A stretch of 64,000 nt of DNA from DASQHW01 sp038209365 (GCA_038209365.1 JBBQXS010000015.1:1-64000); one strand, 5' to 3'. Counted from the first letter of the stretch, positions 45,781 through 55,026 are shown. Numbers and translations are program-made. Notes: generated by a model not told the origin, from the sequence alone.

Positions 45781-46469
45781 GCGGCTCGATGCGCGCGCAC
45801 GAGCGCCTTGGCAGTTTCGGCCGCGACCGCGGCATCGCGGCAGTACGCGTCTGCGCCTATGGCCTCGCCGAACTCCTCGTTGAGCGGCGCGCCACCGACG
45901 AGCACGATGTAGTCGTCGCGGATGCCCTTGGCGACGAGCGTCTGGATGACGACTTTCATATAAGGCATGGTCGTCGTCAGGAGCGCTGACATGCCGAGGA
46001 TGTCGGGCTGGTGCTCGTCGAGTGCGGCGATGAACGAGTCGGCATCTGTGTTGATGCCGAGATCGAACACCTCGAAGCCGGCACCCTCGAGCATCATTGC
46101 GACGAGGTTCTTCCCGATGTCGTGGATGTCGCCCTTGACGGTGCCGATCACGACCTTGCCGATCGGCTCGACACCGGTCTCGGCGAGCAGCGGACGCAGG
46201 ATCGCCATGCCGGCCTTCATCGCGTTGGCGGCGAGCAGCACCTCGGGCACGAACAAGATGCCATCGCGAAAGTCGATCCCGACGATACGCATTCCTTCGA
46301 CGAGTGCCTTGTTGAGGGTGTCGTCGGCGCTCCAGCCGCGCGCGAGCAACAGGTTGGTGCCTTCGGTGATCTCGTCGGCCAGACCGTCATAGAGGTCGTC
46401 GTGCATCTGGGCCACGAGGGCGTCGTCGGAGAGACTCGCGAGATCGATCTCGTCGGCATCGTCCGCCAC
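45777..46469 (-). CDS. Corrinoid (B12-binding) methyl-carrier protein, MttC/MtgC type
   Basis: The 230-residue protein has an N-terminal four-helix cap domain and a B12-binding Rossmann domain. The base-off/His-on motif is VKGDIHDIGKNLVAMML, followed by FDLGINTDADSFIAAL and DYIVLVGGAPLNEEFG. It would accept the methyl group from the MttB-family protein encoded three genes downstream. It is the first gene of the operon; tandem repeats lie 15 bp upstream. The GTG at 46469 was chosen as the start of the conserved helical domain. Confidence 0.92.
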   Translation of the reverse strand: MADDADEIDLASLSDDALVAQMHDDLYDGLADEITEGTNLLLARGWSADDTLNKALVEGMRIVGIDFRDGILFVPEVLLAANAMKAGMAILRPLLAETGVEPIGKVVIGTVKGDIHDIGKNLVAMMLEGAGFEVFDLGINTDADSFIAALDEHQPDILGMSALLTTTMPYMKVVIQTLVAKGIRDDYIVLVGGAPLNEEFGEAIGADAYCRDAAVAAETAKALVRAHRAA

Positions 46470-46483
46470 AGACGCACAGCGTA

Positions 46484-46518
46484 ATCCACGATGTGGCAAG
46501 GATCCACGACTCGGCAAG
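46484..46518. repeat. Tandem direct repeats upstream of the betaine operon (possible operator)
   Basis: Two copies of ATCCACGAnnnGGCAAG (46484-46500 and 46502-46518) match at 14 of 17 positions with an 18-bp period. The first also contains the dyad CCAC-GAT-GTGG. They occupy most of the 67-bp gap before the first operon gene, close enough to control its transcription. Binding by the operon's IclR protein is a guess. Confidence 0.5.
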
Positions 46519-46536
46519 AAGCGCCGTGCGCTGCGC

Positions 46537-48814
46537 TCAGAATGCGAGCGTCGTTCTTCCTGCATGCAGTGAGATGACTGCGACACCGTTCGCGTTGGCG
46601 CGTGCAACGACATGGCCACCGATCTTCACCGCTGCGTCCGGTATCAGGTTGGTGAGCGTGAGGGTCGTCGCTCCGTCGGTCTGTACGACCGCCGTGCCCG
46701 GTTCGCCGAGGCGCAGGCCGGCGCGCGCCAGCTGCAACGTCGCGGCTGCGACATCGACGAGTTGGATGTCGACGCGTGCAACGCGCGGCGCCGGGGGACC
46801 GGTCTGCCACGCCTGCTGCTGGTACTCACCCACGAGCGGCGGGGTATCCGTCGTGACCACAGGGCCCTGGGTCCTGACCAACCCGGCCCGCGTCGACCGG
46901 GATCGCGTCCGACGTCGCGTCGACCCGTGCGGTGACGCCCGGGCCCGACTGCCGTGCCCTGAGCGCGCGCACCCAGTAGGCGCCGCTCGTCCCGATGCCG
47001 TAGTCGGCCCGCGCGAGCGCGGGATACCAGGTGAGAGACACCGCGTGCGGCGAACGCGTGCGCGACAGCTGGTTCATGTTGGCCGCCGGCGACGCGAACA
47101 GATCCGATACGGCCCAGGCCAGGTGGTCCTGTGTCGGGAAGAGCTCGAAGCGGACGCGCAGGCCGAGCGCCATCATGTCCTGGGCCTGCTCGAGCGCGCC
47201 CGACGCAGGCACCAGCTCGTCGGCGCCCCCTTGCGCGATGTAGTACGGCAAGTTGGTCGCGTTCTCGAGCAACGGTGCGCTCCGGCCTTCGTCGGTGCAC
47301 GGTCCGGGACCCCCGTACCCCGCGATCGTGCCTTCGATACGGACACCGCACACCTGCGGGCCGGCCATCACGACCGCCTTCGCGAACAGGTCGGGATACG
47401 AGAGCCCGAGCTTGTAGGTCCCCCAGCCGCCCATCGAGTAACCCGACAGCACGGTCCGATCGGGATGGAGTCGATACGTGGTGGCGAGCGAGTGCCATAC
47501 CTGCCAGAAGTCGAGCTCGGCTTCGTCGTAGTACCAGCCGTCGGGCCCGCGTCCGAGCGTGGTCGCGCAGATCGAACCGCGGGCCTCGCACGCCTGCTGC
47601 ACGAACTTCGGATTGATGGCGATGTACTGGTTGTGCTGGACGCCGAGCGAATGCAGCATCCACGTGAGCGGCGCGGGTGTCGCGGGGTCGTAGCCGTGCG
47701 GGACGTAGACCGCGTACGGCTGCACACGTCCGAGGAAGTTCGGTCGAAGGTCTTGCGCGGCGCTGTCGTCGGGCACGACGCCCTTGCCGAGCTCGACCGC
47801 CGACACGTACCAACGGTTGGACGGCCCGGCGACGAATGGCTCGGGCGTGTTCGCGCCCCGCGAGAGCGCGTCCCAATCGACCACCGCGGCGAACGCGCTC
47901 GCGTTCCCGGTTGCAAGCGCCTGCGCCTGCGTGTTCTCCATCCAGAAGTTCTGCGTCGTGGGCTCGTTCGCCAACGGGTCGAAGCCGAGGTCGTAGACCG
48001 CGGGCTGTCCCGCGAGTGCGCCGTTGGTGGCCGGCACCGGAGCGAAGCCGCGTCCGTCGGAGGACGCGAGACCGGCAGCGGCGCGGATCGTCCACCGGCC
48101 GGTCAAGGCCGGAAGCGCCGACTTGGGGACGCGCGCGACGAACGATCCCATCGCTCGGGCCGGATCGTGGTCGACGGTGACGGCAGCCGCCCCGATGCCG
48201 GTTGTGCGTTGCGTCACGACGTCGGTGATCCATGCACCTCGGCTCGACACCACCAGCACGTGATCGATGCCGTTCGAGGTCAAACCGCTTCCGGCACCCC
48301 AGGACGAAGCACCGGTCGCGGTGTTGCGATCGGTGTCGACGGCAAACGCGACGATCGGGAGGTCGGGGTTGTCGAGGGTCGTCCAGTCGACACGCCACAC
48401 CGAACCGTTGCCGTCGGCGGCGACACCGATGCGGAAGAGGTCCGCACCATTGTTGTGCGCTGCGCCTGCCGGGTAGACGTACGTACCCCTCGGCGGTGCC
48501 AGTCCGGTGATCGGTGGACGAACCGTGGCCCCGAATGCACCGTGATCGTCGTACAGGAAGTCGGTCCACTCGAACGCGCCTTGCGCGTAACGGCCGGCGC
48601 CCGACGTGCGCGGGAAGCGGTCGGGGAACGTCCAGCCCGAAGGGACCGGCAGCGCCGGTTCCGCGCGTAATGCCGCGGGCGGCACGCCGTCCGGCATTCC
48701 TTGCGGCACGGGTGGAGTGCTTGTTGCGGCGACGCCAGGTCGGGCGTGCACGGGAACGGTGAGGCAGACCAACGTGGCGGCGGCGGCCACGGTCATGGGA
48801 CGACGGAACGGCAC
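46537..48814 (-). pseudogene. Secreted alpha/beta hydrolase interrupted by a frameshift near its 3' end
   Basis: The GTG at 48814 (GGGAGC upstream) begins a signal peptide (TVAAAATLVCLTVPVHA). The 662-residue frame contains a hydrolase with GYSMGGWGTYKLG (Ser nucleophile) and PTQDHLAW (likely His), as in prolyl-oligopeptidase/esterase-type enzymes. It stops at 46826, after DAGRVGQDPG. A different frame continues from the same place as RTQGPVVTTDTPP and runs 110 codons to 46537 with sensible secreted-protein composition. Removing one G from the GGG at 46882-46884 joins the two into about 760 residues. The catalytic region is upstream of the shift, so a shortened enzyme could still work. A sequencing error is possible. 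Confidence 0.75.
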
Positions 48815-48874
48815 GCGTGCTCCCGGGATCGAAGCCGAAGACCGACCGCCGGACCTACCCCGTCGTTGCGTCGG

Positions 48875-49921
48875 CTACACGTCTTGGGTGCGAAGGTGCG
48901 CGTGCGGCCCGGGAGTTTCGAGACGGCCGTCGGGTCGGCGCGCGAAACGGCCGGTGTCACGAGCGTGCACCGGGTCGTCGGTGGGCCAAGGCCAACCGCC
49001 GAAACCCGTCGCTCGGTAGTCGGCGAACGCCTGCTCGATGCCGGCCTTGTCGTTCATGACGAACGGTCCGTACTGCGCGACCGGCTCGGCGAGCGGACGA
49101 CCCTGCAGCAGCAGCGCTTCGGCGCCATACGGGCCGCCTGCGATGCGTATGGTGTCGCCGGCGCGCAGGACCGCGCCGGTCGAGGCTTCGAGCTCGTGCG
49201 CGCCGATGCGCACACCTCCTTCGAACACGTACAGCGTGCGGACGGTCTCGGGACCGCTCGCCGGCGGCAGCGCCCAGACCGCCTCCGGCGCGAGCACGGC
49301 ATGCCATATGGCGACCTCGGCCTCGGATCGCGATGCCCACGAATCGGGGGGCGGCGCGGGCGGCCGCAATCCGGCGAGCTCTCCGGCGATGATCGTGATC
49401 TCCGTGACTCGGCCTTCATCGTCGGTGACGAGCTGTCGGGGAAGGTCTTCGTTCCACAACATCGTGAAGTACGGCTCGACCATCTTGTCCGCGGCGGGAA
49501 GGTTCAGCCAGATCTGAAACAGCTCGCACGGGTTCGGACCGTCGCGGTCGAGCAACGGGAACATCTCGCAGTGCACGATCCCTTTGCCGGCGGTGAGCCA
49601 CTGCACGTCACCGCGGCCGAACCGTGCGGTCGCGCCGAGCGAATCGGAGTGATCGACAAAACCTTGCCGCACGAACGTCACGGTCTCGAAGCCACGATGC
49701 GGGTGCTCCGGGAAGCCCGGCACGATGCTGCCGTGGTACATGCGCCAACCGTCGGCGCCGGCGAAATCCATGCCGATGTCTCGCGCGGCAAGCGACGCCG
49801 CCGGGCCCATGTGCTCGTTCGCCTCGGGATACAGATCGAGATGGTGCACGCAGAACAGGAAAGGGTCAGCCGTTGCCCATTGGAACCCGAGCGGCACCAC
49901 TTGGAGCACGGGATCATCCAT
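48875..49921 (-). CDS. Pirin family protein
   Basis: The 348-residue bicupin has the pirin metal site in the N-terminal cupin: HPHRGFETVTFVRQG and KGIVHCEMFP give three His and one Glu. The C-terminal half has a second cupin with YVFEGGVRIGAHELEAS and VMNDKAGIEQAFADY. Pirins are iron-binding proteins, some with quercetin dioxygenase activity. The physiological role here is unknown. It is the last of a minus-strand run, 25 bp after the TetR gene; the two may be co-transcribed. Confidence 0.9.
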   Translation of the reverse strand: MDDPVLQVVPLGFQWATADPFLFCVHHLDLYPEANEHMGPAASLAARDIGMDFAGADGWRMYHGSIVPGFPEHPHRGFETVTFVRQGFVDHSDSLGATARFGRGDVQWLTAGKGIVHCEMFPLLDRDGPNPCELFQIWLNLPAADKMVEPYFTMLWNEDLPRQLVTDDEGRVTEITIIAGELAGLRPPAPPPDSWASRSEAEVAIWHAVLAPEAVWALPPASGPETVRTLYVFEGGVRIGAHELEASTGAVLRAGDTIRIAGGPYGAEALLLQGRPLAEPVAQYGPFVMNDKAGIEQAFADYRATGFGGWPWPTDDPVHARDTGRFARRPDGRLETPGPHAHLRTQDV

Positions 49922-49946
49922 GTCGCGATCCTACGGCCACGACGCG

Positions 49947-50588
49947 TCATCGCGCGCGTCGCTGCTTCATCCGTCGCAGCTGGCTGAAATCGAGCGGCTG
50001 ACCGGGAAGCACCGATGCGTTGTCGGGCCGCAGCCCGTCGAGAATGATCCGGACGTAGCGCTCGCGCAGCATGGGTTGGAGCTCGCCGGCGATCGCGGTC
50101 GCGTGCGCGACTGCCGAGAACAGCAACGAGACGTCGGCAGGACCGATGTCGGTTCGGATCGCGCCCGCCGCCTGCGCGCGCGCGACCAGTTCGGAGACCG
50201 CTCCCATCAGCTCGTTGCGTACCGGCAACGCAGTGAGCTCCAGCTCGTTCGCCATCTGCTCGGCGAACACACGATGCCGCGTGTGGAACTCGGGAAGGTT
50301 GATGAAGAAGCGCTCGAACCCTTCCGCCGGATCGGTGCCCGCGAGCGCTTCACGCGCCTGTTCGAGCACCGACTCGAACATGGAGGTGAGCACCGCTTCC
50401 ACGAGCGCCTGCTTGGTCGGGAAGTGGCGGCACACCGTGCCGACCCCCACACCGGCCCGGCGCGCGACCTCCTCGACCTGGGCCTTGAGACCCGACTCGG
50501 CGAAGACCTGCTCGGCCGCGGCGAGCACCCGCTCGCGATTGCGTACGGCGTCGGCCCGGCGGGGGCGGTCGGAGGAAAGCGGAATCAC
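49947..50588 (-). CDS. TetR-family repressor, likely of the divergent MFS pump
   Basis: The 213-residue protein has an N-terminal TetR helix-turn-helix (RERVLAAAEQVFAESGLKAQ to GVGVGTVCRHFPTKQALVEA) and a helical ligand domain (AEQMANELELTALPVRNELM). It is divergent from the EmrB/QacA-type pump at 50641. The 52-bp gap carries an imperfect palindrome that overlaps the GTG start, so the protein probably represses both genes and is released by a pump substrate. Confidence 0.9.
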   Translation of the reverse strand: MIPLSSDRPRRADAVRNRERVLAAAEQVFAESGLKAQVEEVARRAGVGVGTVCRHFPTKQALVEAVLTSMFESVLEQAREALAGTDPAEGFERFFINLPEFHTRHRVFAEQMANELELTALPVRNELMGAVSELVARAQAAGAIRTDIGPADVSLLFSAVAHATAIAGELQPMLRERYVRIILDGLRPDNASVLPGQPLDFSQLRRMKQRRAR

Positions 50589-50624
50589 GGTTCCGATTAT
50601 ACTCCAAACCGGAAGCCGTATTCC
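50581..50624. promoter_or_regulatory. Operator-like imperfect palindrome between tetR and MFS genes
   Basis: GGAATCACGGTTCCG (50581-50595) and CGGAAGCCGTATTCC (50610-50624) form 15-base arms that match as an inverted repeat, with one single-base offset inside each arm. The 14-base centre is A+T rich (ATTATACTCC), suitable for a promoter -10. The position between divergent repressor and efflux genes is classical for TetR control. Confidence 0.65.
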
Positions 50625-50640
50625 GTTTGCCGGGAGCGTC

Positions 50641-52272
50641 ATGGTCGCAGATGCGACAACCGAGGATCACGCGCACGAGGGACGGTGGTGGGCGCTCGCC
50701 GTTCTGTGCCTGAGCCTGCTGATCGTCTTCGTCGGGAACTCGAGCCTGAACGTCGCGATTCCCACGCTGTCGCGCGATCTGCACGCCACCGAGTCGCAAT
50801 TGCAGTGGGTCGTCGCGATCTACTCACTCGTGTTCGCGGGCCTCTTGTTCTCGACCGGCGCCCTCGGCGATCGCTTCGGTCGAAAGGGCACGCTGCAGAT
50901 CGGACTCGTGCTGTTCCTCGTCGGAGCCGCCCTCGCGTCGGCATCGACCGAGATGTGGCAACTCATCGCGTGCCGCGCGGTCATGGGCGCGGCCGGGGCG
51001 CTGATCATGCCGTCGACACTGTCGATCATCATCAACGTCTTCCCTCCGCACGAGCGCCCCAAGGCGATCGCGATCTGGGCAAGCGTCACCGGCGCCGCGG
51101 GCGCGCTCGGACCGGTTGCGAGCGGCTTTCTCCTCGGGCACTTCTGGTACGGGTCGGTGTTCCTCGTCAACGTGCCGATCATCGTCGTCGCGCTCGTCGC
51201 CGGAAGGTTCCTTGTTCCCAAGTCGCGAGATCCGCAGCAAGCCCGCTTCGATCCGATCGGATCGCTGCTGTCGATCGTCGGGATCGTCGCGCTCGTCTAC
51301 GGACTCATCGAGGCGCCCGCCAAGGGATGGTCGAGCGCGGCGACCCTCGGCTCGTTCGTCATCGCGATCGTCGTGCTCGCATTGTTCGTGGCGTGGGAGC
51401 TGCACTCCGACGAACCAATGCTGGACATGCACTACTTCCGCAATCCGGCGTTCAGCACCGGGACCGGCGGCATGATCCTGGTCTTCGTCGCGATGTTCGG
51501 CGTGATGTTCCTCATCTCCCAGTATTTCCAGCTCGTGCTCGGGTACAGCGCCTTGTCCGCGGCACTTCGACTGATGCCGATTGCAATCATCATGGTCGTC
51601 GTCGCGCCGTTCACGCCGCGACTCAGTGCTCGCTTCGGCGCGCACCGCACGGTGGCCTTCGGAATGCTCTCTATCGCGCTCGGCCTTTCGCTTTTCACCG
51701 GGCTCACACCGCACACGAGCTACGCGTACGTGATCCTTTGTGTGATCCCTCTCACGACCGGCATCGCATTGTCGATGTCGCCGATGACGGCATCGATCAT
51801 GATGGCGGTACCCCCTCGTCGGGCCGGCGCGGGCTCGGCGATGAACGACGCCACGCGCGAGCTCGGGGCCGCGCTCGGGATCGCGATTCTGGGAAGCGTC
51901 GCGGCGTCGCAGTACGGCAGCAGGATCGCTCCGTTTGTTCGAGGTCTCGGCCCGGGCGACCGATCAACCGCCCGGGCGTCGATCGCCGGCGCGTTGCGCG
52001 TCGCATCGACGCTGCCGGAAGGAGCCCGTACGGCATTGACGACCGGCGCCGACCACGCGTTCGTCAGCGGTGTGCATCTCGCAGTGACGGTCGGCGCAGT
52101 GCTCGCGCTGGTGAGCTCGGGGATCGTGTTCCGTTACCTCCCGCACTCGCTGACGCCCGTCGGCGCGCTGCGTGGGCCGGTCGAGTCGCTCGAAGACATC
52201 GCCGAGCTCGGTCTCGGGGGAGTGCCGCCGGTATTCGCCGACGACGAGCGAGACGCGGCGCACCTTTCGTAG
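50641..52272 (+). CDS. MFS multidrug efflux transporter, DHA2 (EmrB/QacA) family
   Basis: The 543-residue protein has 14 predicted membrane helices. Motif A appears as GALGDRFGRKGTLQIG, the family segment NVAIPTLSRDLHATESQLQW follows the first helix, and motif C-like GAAGALGPVASGFLLG lies in helix 5, marking a drug/proton antiporter. A cytoplasmic tail of about 45 residues is present. GGGAG five bases upstream supports the ATG at 50641. Expression is probably controlled by the divergent TetR protein. Confidence 0.92.
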   Translation: MVADATTEDHAHEGRWWALAVLCLSLLIVFVGNSSLNVAIPTLSRDLHATESQLQWVVAIYSLVFAGLLFSTGALGDRFGRKGTLQIGLVLFLVGAALASASTEMWQLIACRAVMGAAGALIMPSTLSIIINVFPPHERPKAIAIWASVTGAAGALGPVASGFLLGHFWYGSVFLVNVPIIVVALVAGRFLVPKSRDPQQARFDPIGSLLSIVGIVALVYGLIEAPAKGWSSAATLGSFVIAIVVLALFVAWELHSDEPMLDMHYFRNPAFSTGTGGMILVFVAMFGVMFLISQYFQLVLGYSALSAALRLMPIAIIMVVVAPFTPRLSARFGAHRTVAFGMLSIALGLSLFTGLTPHTSYAYVILCVIPLTTGIALSMSPMTASIMMAVPPRRAGAGSAMNDATRELGAALGIAILGSVAASQYGSRIAPFVRGLGPGDRSTARASIAGALRVASTLPEGARTALTTGADHAFVSGVHLAVTVGAVLALVSSGIVFRYLPHSLTPVGALRGPVESLEDIAELGLGGVPPVFADDERDAAHLS

Positions 52273-52283
52273 CCGAGGCTACG
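52268..52283. terminator. Short palindrome spanning two convergent stop codons
   Basis: CGTAGCC-GA-GGCTACG is a perfect 7-bp inverted repeat. It contains the TAG stop of the MFS gene on the plus strand and the TAG stop of the amine oxidase gene on the minus strand. It may act as a compact bidirectional terminator, though no U-run follows. Confidence 0.35.
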
Positions 52284-53637
52284 ACCGATCGAGAATCTCG
52301 CCCGCGGCGCGTTCTCCCGAGCGCACGGCACCATCGATCGCGCCGTGGGACGTCGTCGAGGTCTCGGTGCCGGCCCAGTGCACACGGCCGAACGGCTCAC
52401 GCAGCAACGGTCCGTAGCGCGTGAGGATCCCCGGCGGAAGATGCGCCATGGAGCATCCGCGTGTCCATCTCTCGGTCCACCACGCGGTCTCGATGAACTC
52501 TGCGGGTGACGCCGCGCGCGGCCCGAACCTGGCGGACAGCGCGTCGAGCACGGCGCGCCGCCGTTCCGCGGGGTCGAGGGCGTCGAGACGCTCGGCGACC
52601 GGTCCGAACGCGAACGACGCGATGACCCCCGGGATCGCAGAGGCGGGTGAAGCGTCGAGGGTCACCTCGGCGGCGGAGCCGGGCTCGGAGCTTTGACCGC
52701 TGAAACCATCGGTTCGCCAGAACGGCTCGTCGTAGACGACAAGCGTCTTCGTCTCCGGACCTGCGACCGCATTGCGATACAGGATCACGCGATCGTCGGG
52801 AAGCACCGGGTCGAATGTGATGTCGAGGACGAGCGCGGGTGGAGCGGTGACGACGGCGTCGGCCGCCGACACCATGACATCGCCCGCGTCGACGAGGACG
52901 CGATCGTCTTGTTGAGTGATCGAGCGCACGGCTGCGTGCAAACGCACCGCGTCGCCCAGGTCGGCGGCAACCCGCTGCGCGATCGACCCGGCGCCTCCCT
53001 CGACCATGTTCTCCTGTGACCCACCTTCGATCGAGAAGAGGCTGTTGATGCTTCCGTGTGCACGAACGAGGAACAGCAAGTGGAGCAGCGACACGTCGTT
53101 GAGGTCGCCCGTGAACAAACCGCGCACGGCCATCTCGAAGAGGTCGCGGCCGATGGTGGTACGGATGCCGGAACGCTCGAGCCACCAGGCGACTGAGCGG
53201 GCGTCCCATTCCGCGGCGCGTTCGGCAGTCCATGGTGCTTCGACCGGGACGTGTTTGGCCATGCGATTGAGCTTCGCCTGCGCCAACGCGATCGTGACGA
53301 CAGCAAGCGGACTGATCTTCGGGATGAGCCCGGTATATCGACGCGTTCGGCCACCATCGACGAGGAGGTGCGCACCCTTCACCCAGGTCTTGTAGGTCGG
53401 GACGCCCATCTCTCGAGCAAGGCCGAGAATTGCGTCGTGCTTCGGTCCGAGCCACGCGCCGCCGCGGTCGACGGGTGAGCCATCGGGCAGCTGTTGGGTC
53501 CAGATGCGACCGCCGACACGGTCACGGGCCTCGAGTACGACGACCGACTTTCCACCGTGATGCAACCGCCGGGCGGCGGTGAGCCCGGCGTATCCGGCGC
53601 CGACGACGCACACTTCCGCATCGATCCGCTCCGGCAT
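52279..53637 (-). CDS. Flavin-containing monoamine oxidase
   Basis: The 452-residue protein has an N-terminal FAD fold (DAEVCVVGAGYAGLTAARRL, VVVLEARDRVGGRIWT, DRGGAWLGPKH) and the C-terminal closing motif VHWAGTETSTTSHGAIDGAV, with FIETAWWTERWTRGCSMAHL before it, as in plant/bacterial amine oxidases of the MAO family. The substrate amine is unknown. The ATG at 53637 is directly before the conserved fold; the open frame upstream of it is not convincing. Confidence 0.9.
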   Translation of the reverse strand: MPERIDAEVCVVGAGYAGLTAARRLHHGGKSVVVLEARDRVGGRIWTQQLPDGSPVDRGGAWLGPKHDAILGLAREMGVPTYKTWVKGAHLLVDGGRTRRYTGLIPKISPLAVVTIALAQAKLNRMAKHVPVEAPWTAERAAEWDARSVAWWLERSGIRTTIGRDLFEMAVRGLFTGDLNDVSLLHLLFLVRAHGSINSLFSIEGGSQENMVEGGAGSIAQRVAADLGDAVRLHAAVRSITQQDDRVLVDAGDVMVSAADAVVTAPPALVLDITFDPVLPDDRVILYRNAVAGPETKTLVVYDEPFWRTDGFSGQSSEPGSAAEVTLDASPASAIPGVIASFAFGPVAERLDALDPAERRRAVLDALSARFGPRAASPAEFIETAWWTERWTRGCSMAHLPPGILTRYGPLLREPFGRVHWAGTETSTTSHGAIDGAVRSGERAAGEILDRS

Positions 53638-53706
53638 GCGTCGCGCACCGTACCCGGCGCGTCGCCCACTATCGGGGGTTCTCCGTTTCGTGTAGGAAAG
53701 GTAACC

Positions 53707-54915
53707 ATGGCACAGAACCGATATGACGCGATCGTGGTGGGCGCCCGCTGCGCCGGCTCGCCGACGGCGATGCTCCTCGCGCGGAAGGGCTACAACGTTC
53801 TCGTCGTCGACCGCGCGACATTCCCGAGCGACACGCTCTCGACGCACATCGTTCATCCGCCGGGGGTGGCGGCAATGCAGCGATGGGGTGTCCTCGACGG
53901 GTTGGCCGCGACGAACTGTCCGCCGATCCACACCTACGCGTTCGACTTCGGCTTCTTTACGATCTCCGGGTCACCGGGCACCGACGACGCACCCGTGGCG
54001 TACTGTCCACGGCGCACCGTGCTCGACAAGCTGCTCGTCGACGCGGCGTCGGCCGCCGGCGCGGAAGTACGCGAGGGGTTCACGGTCGAGGACGTCGTCA
54101 TCGACGACGGGCGCGTCACCGGCGTGCGCGGCCACAGCAAGGACGGGCAGACCGTCACCGAACACGCCGGCGTCGTCGTCGGCGCCGACGGCCGTTACTC
54201 ACGCGTCGCGGAAGCGGTGCGGCCCGACCACTACAACGAAAAGCCGGAGATCCTCTCCGGCTACTACTCATACTGGAGTGGCTTGCCGATGGACGGCCGC
54301 TTCGAGGTCTACGTGCGGGAGGCGCGGGGATGGGGCGCGGCGCCCACTCACGACGACCTCACGCTCGTCGTCGCCGGCTGGCCGTTCGCCGAAAACGAGG
54401 CCAACAAGCGCGACGTCGAGGGGAACTACCTCGAGATGTTCGACCAGGCGCCGGAATGGGCCGAGCGGATCCGCGGCGCGAAGCGCGAAGCGCGTTTCGC
54501 CGGCACTGCGGTGGCGAACTACTTCCGCAAGCCCTTCGGACCGGGGTGGGCACTCGTCGGTGACGCGGGCTACAACAAGGACTTCATCACCGCCCAAGGC
54601 ATCACGGATGCCTTCCGCGACGCCGAGCTGTGCGCCGCCGCGCTGGACGAGTCGCTCTCGGGTGCGCGCGCCTTCGACGACGCGATGGCCGAATACCAGC
54701 GGAGCCGCGACGAGCACGTGTTGCCGATGTTCGAATTCACGTGCATGCTCGCGACGCTCGAGCCGCCTCCTCCCGAGCTGCAGCAAGTGCTTGCGGCCGT
54801 GCACGGGAACCAGGAGGCGATGGACGGTTTCGCTCGGGTCAATGCAGGCGTGACGTCACCCGCCGAGTTCTTCTCCGAAGAGAACGTGGGGCGCATCTTC
54901 GCCGCCGCCGGCTGA
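53707..54915 (+). CDS. FAD-dependent oxidoreductase, geranylgeranyl-reductase/PHBH-like
   Basis: The 402-residue protein has the group A flavoprotein pattern: YDAIVVGARCAGSPTAMLLA, STHIVHPPGVAAMQRWGVLD, a GD motif in GPGWALVGDAGYNKDFITAQ, and an intermediate VVVGADGRYSRVAEAV. This combination is found in geranylgeranyl reductase-like and FAD monooxygenase proteins. The chemistry cannot be fixed from sequence. GGAAAGG five bases before the ATG at 53707 supports this start. It is divergent from the amine oxidase gene. Confidence 0.88.
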   Translation: MAQNRYDAIVVGARCAGSPTAMLLARKGYNVLVVDRATFPSDTLSTHIVHPPGVAAMQRWGVLDGLAATNCPPIHTYAFDFGFFTISGSPGTDDAPVAYCPRRTVLDKLLVDAASAAGAEVREGFTVEDVVIDDGRVTGVRGHSKDGQTVTEHAGVVVGADGRYSRVAEAVRPDHYNEKPEILSGYYSYWSGLPMDGRFEVYVREARGWGAAPTHDDLTLVVAGWPFAENEANKRDVEGNYLEMFDQAPEWAERIRGAKREARFAGTAVANYFRKPFGPGWALVGDAGYNKDFITAQGITDAFRDAELCAAALDESLSGARAFDDAMAEYQRSRDEHVLPMFEFTCMLATLEPPPPELQQVLAAVHGNQEAMDGFARVNAGVTSPAEFFSEENVGRIFAAAG

Positions 54916-55026
54916 GGCACGGATCGGAGCGGTTCCCGGGAGAGGCTCCCCGGCCTGCTTGCGGCCGGGACTACACTGTCCGGGACATCCGTTTCCGTTG
55001 ACCTCTCCTCGCGAGCCGCAATGGTC

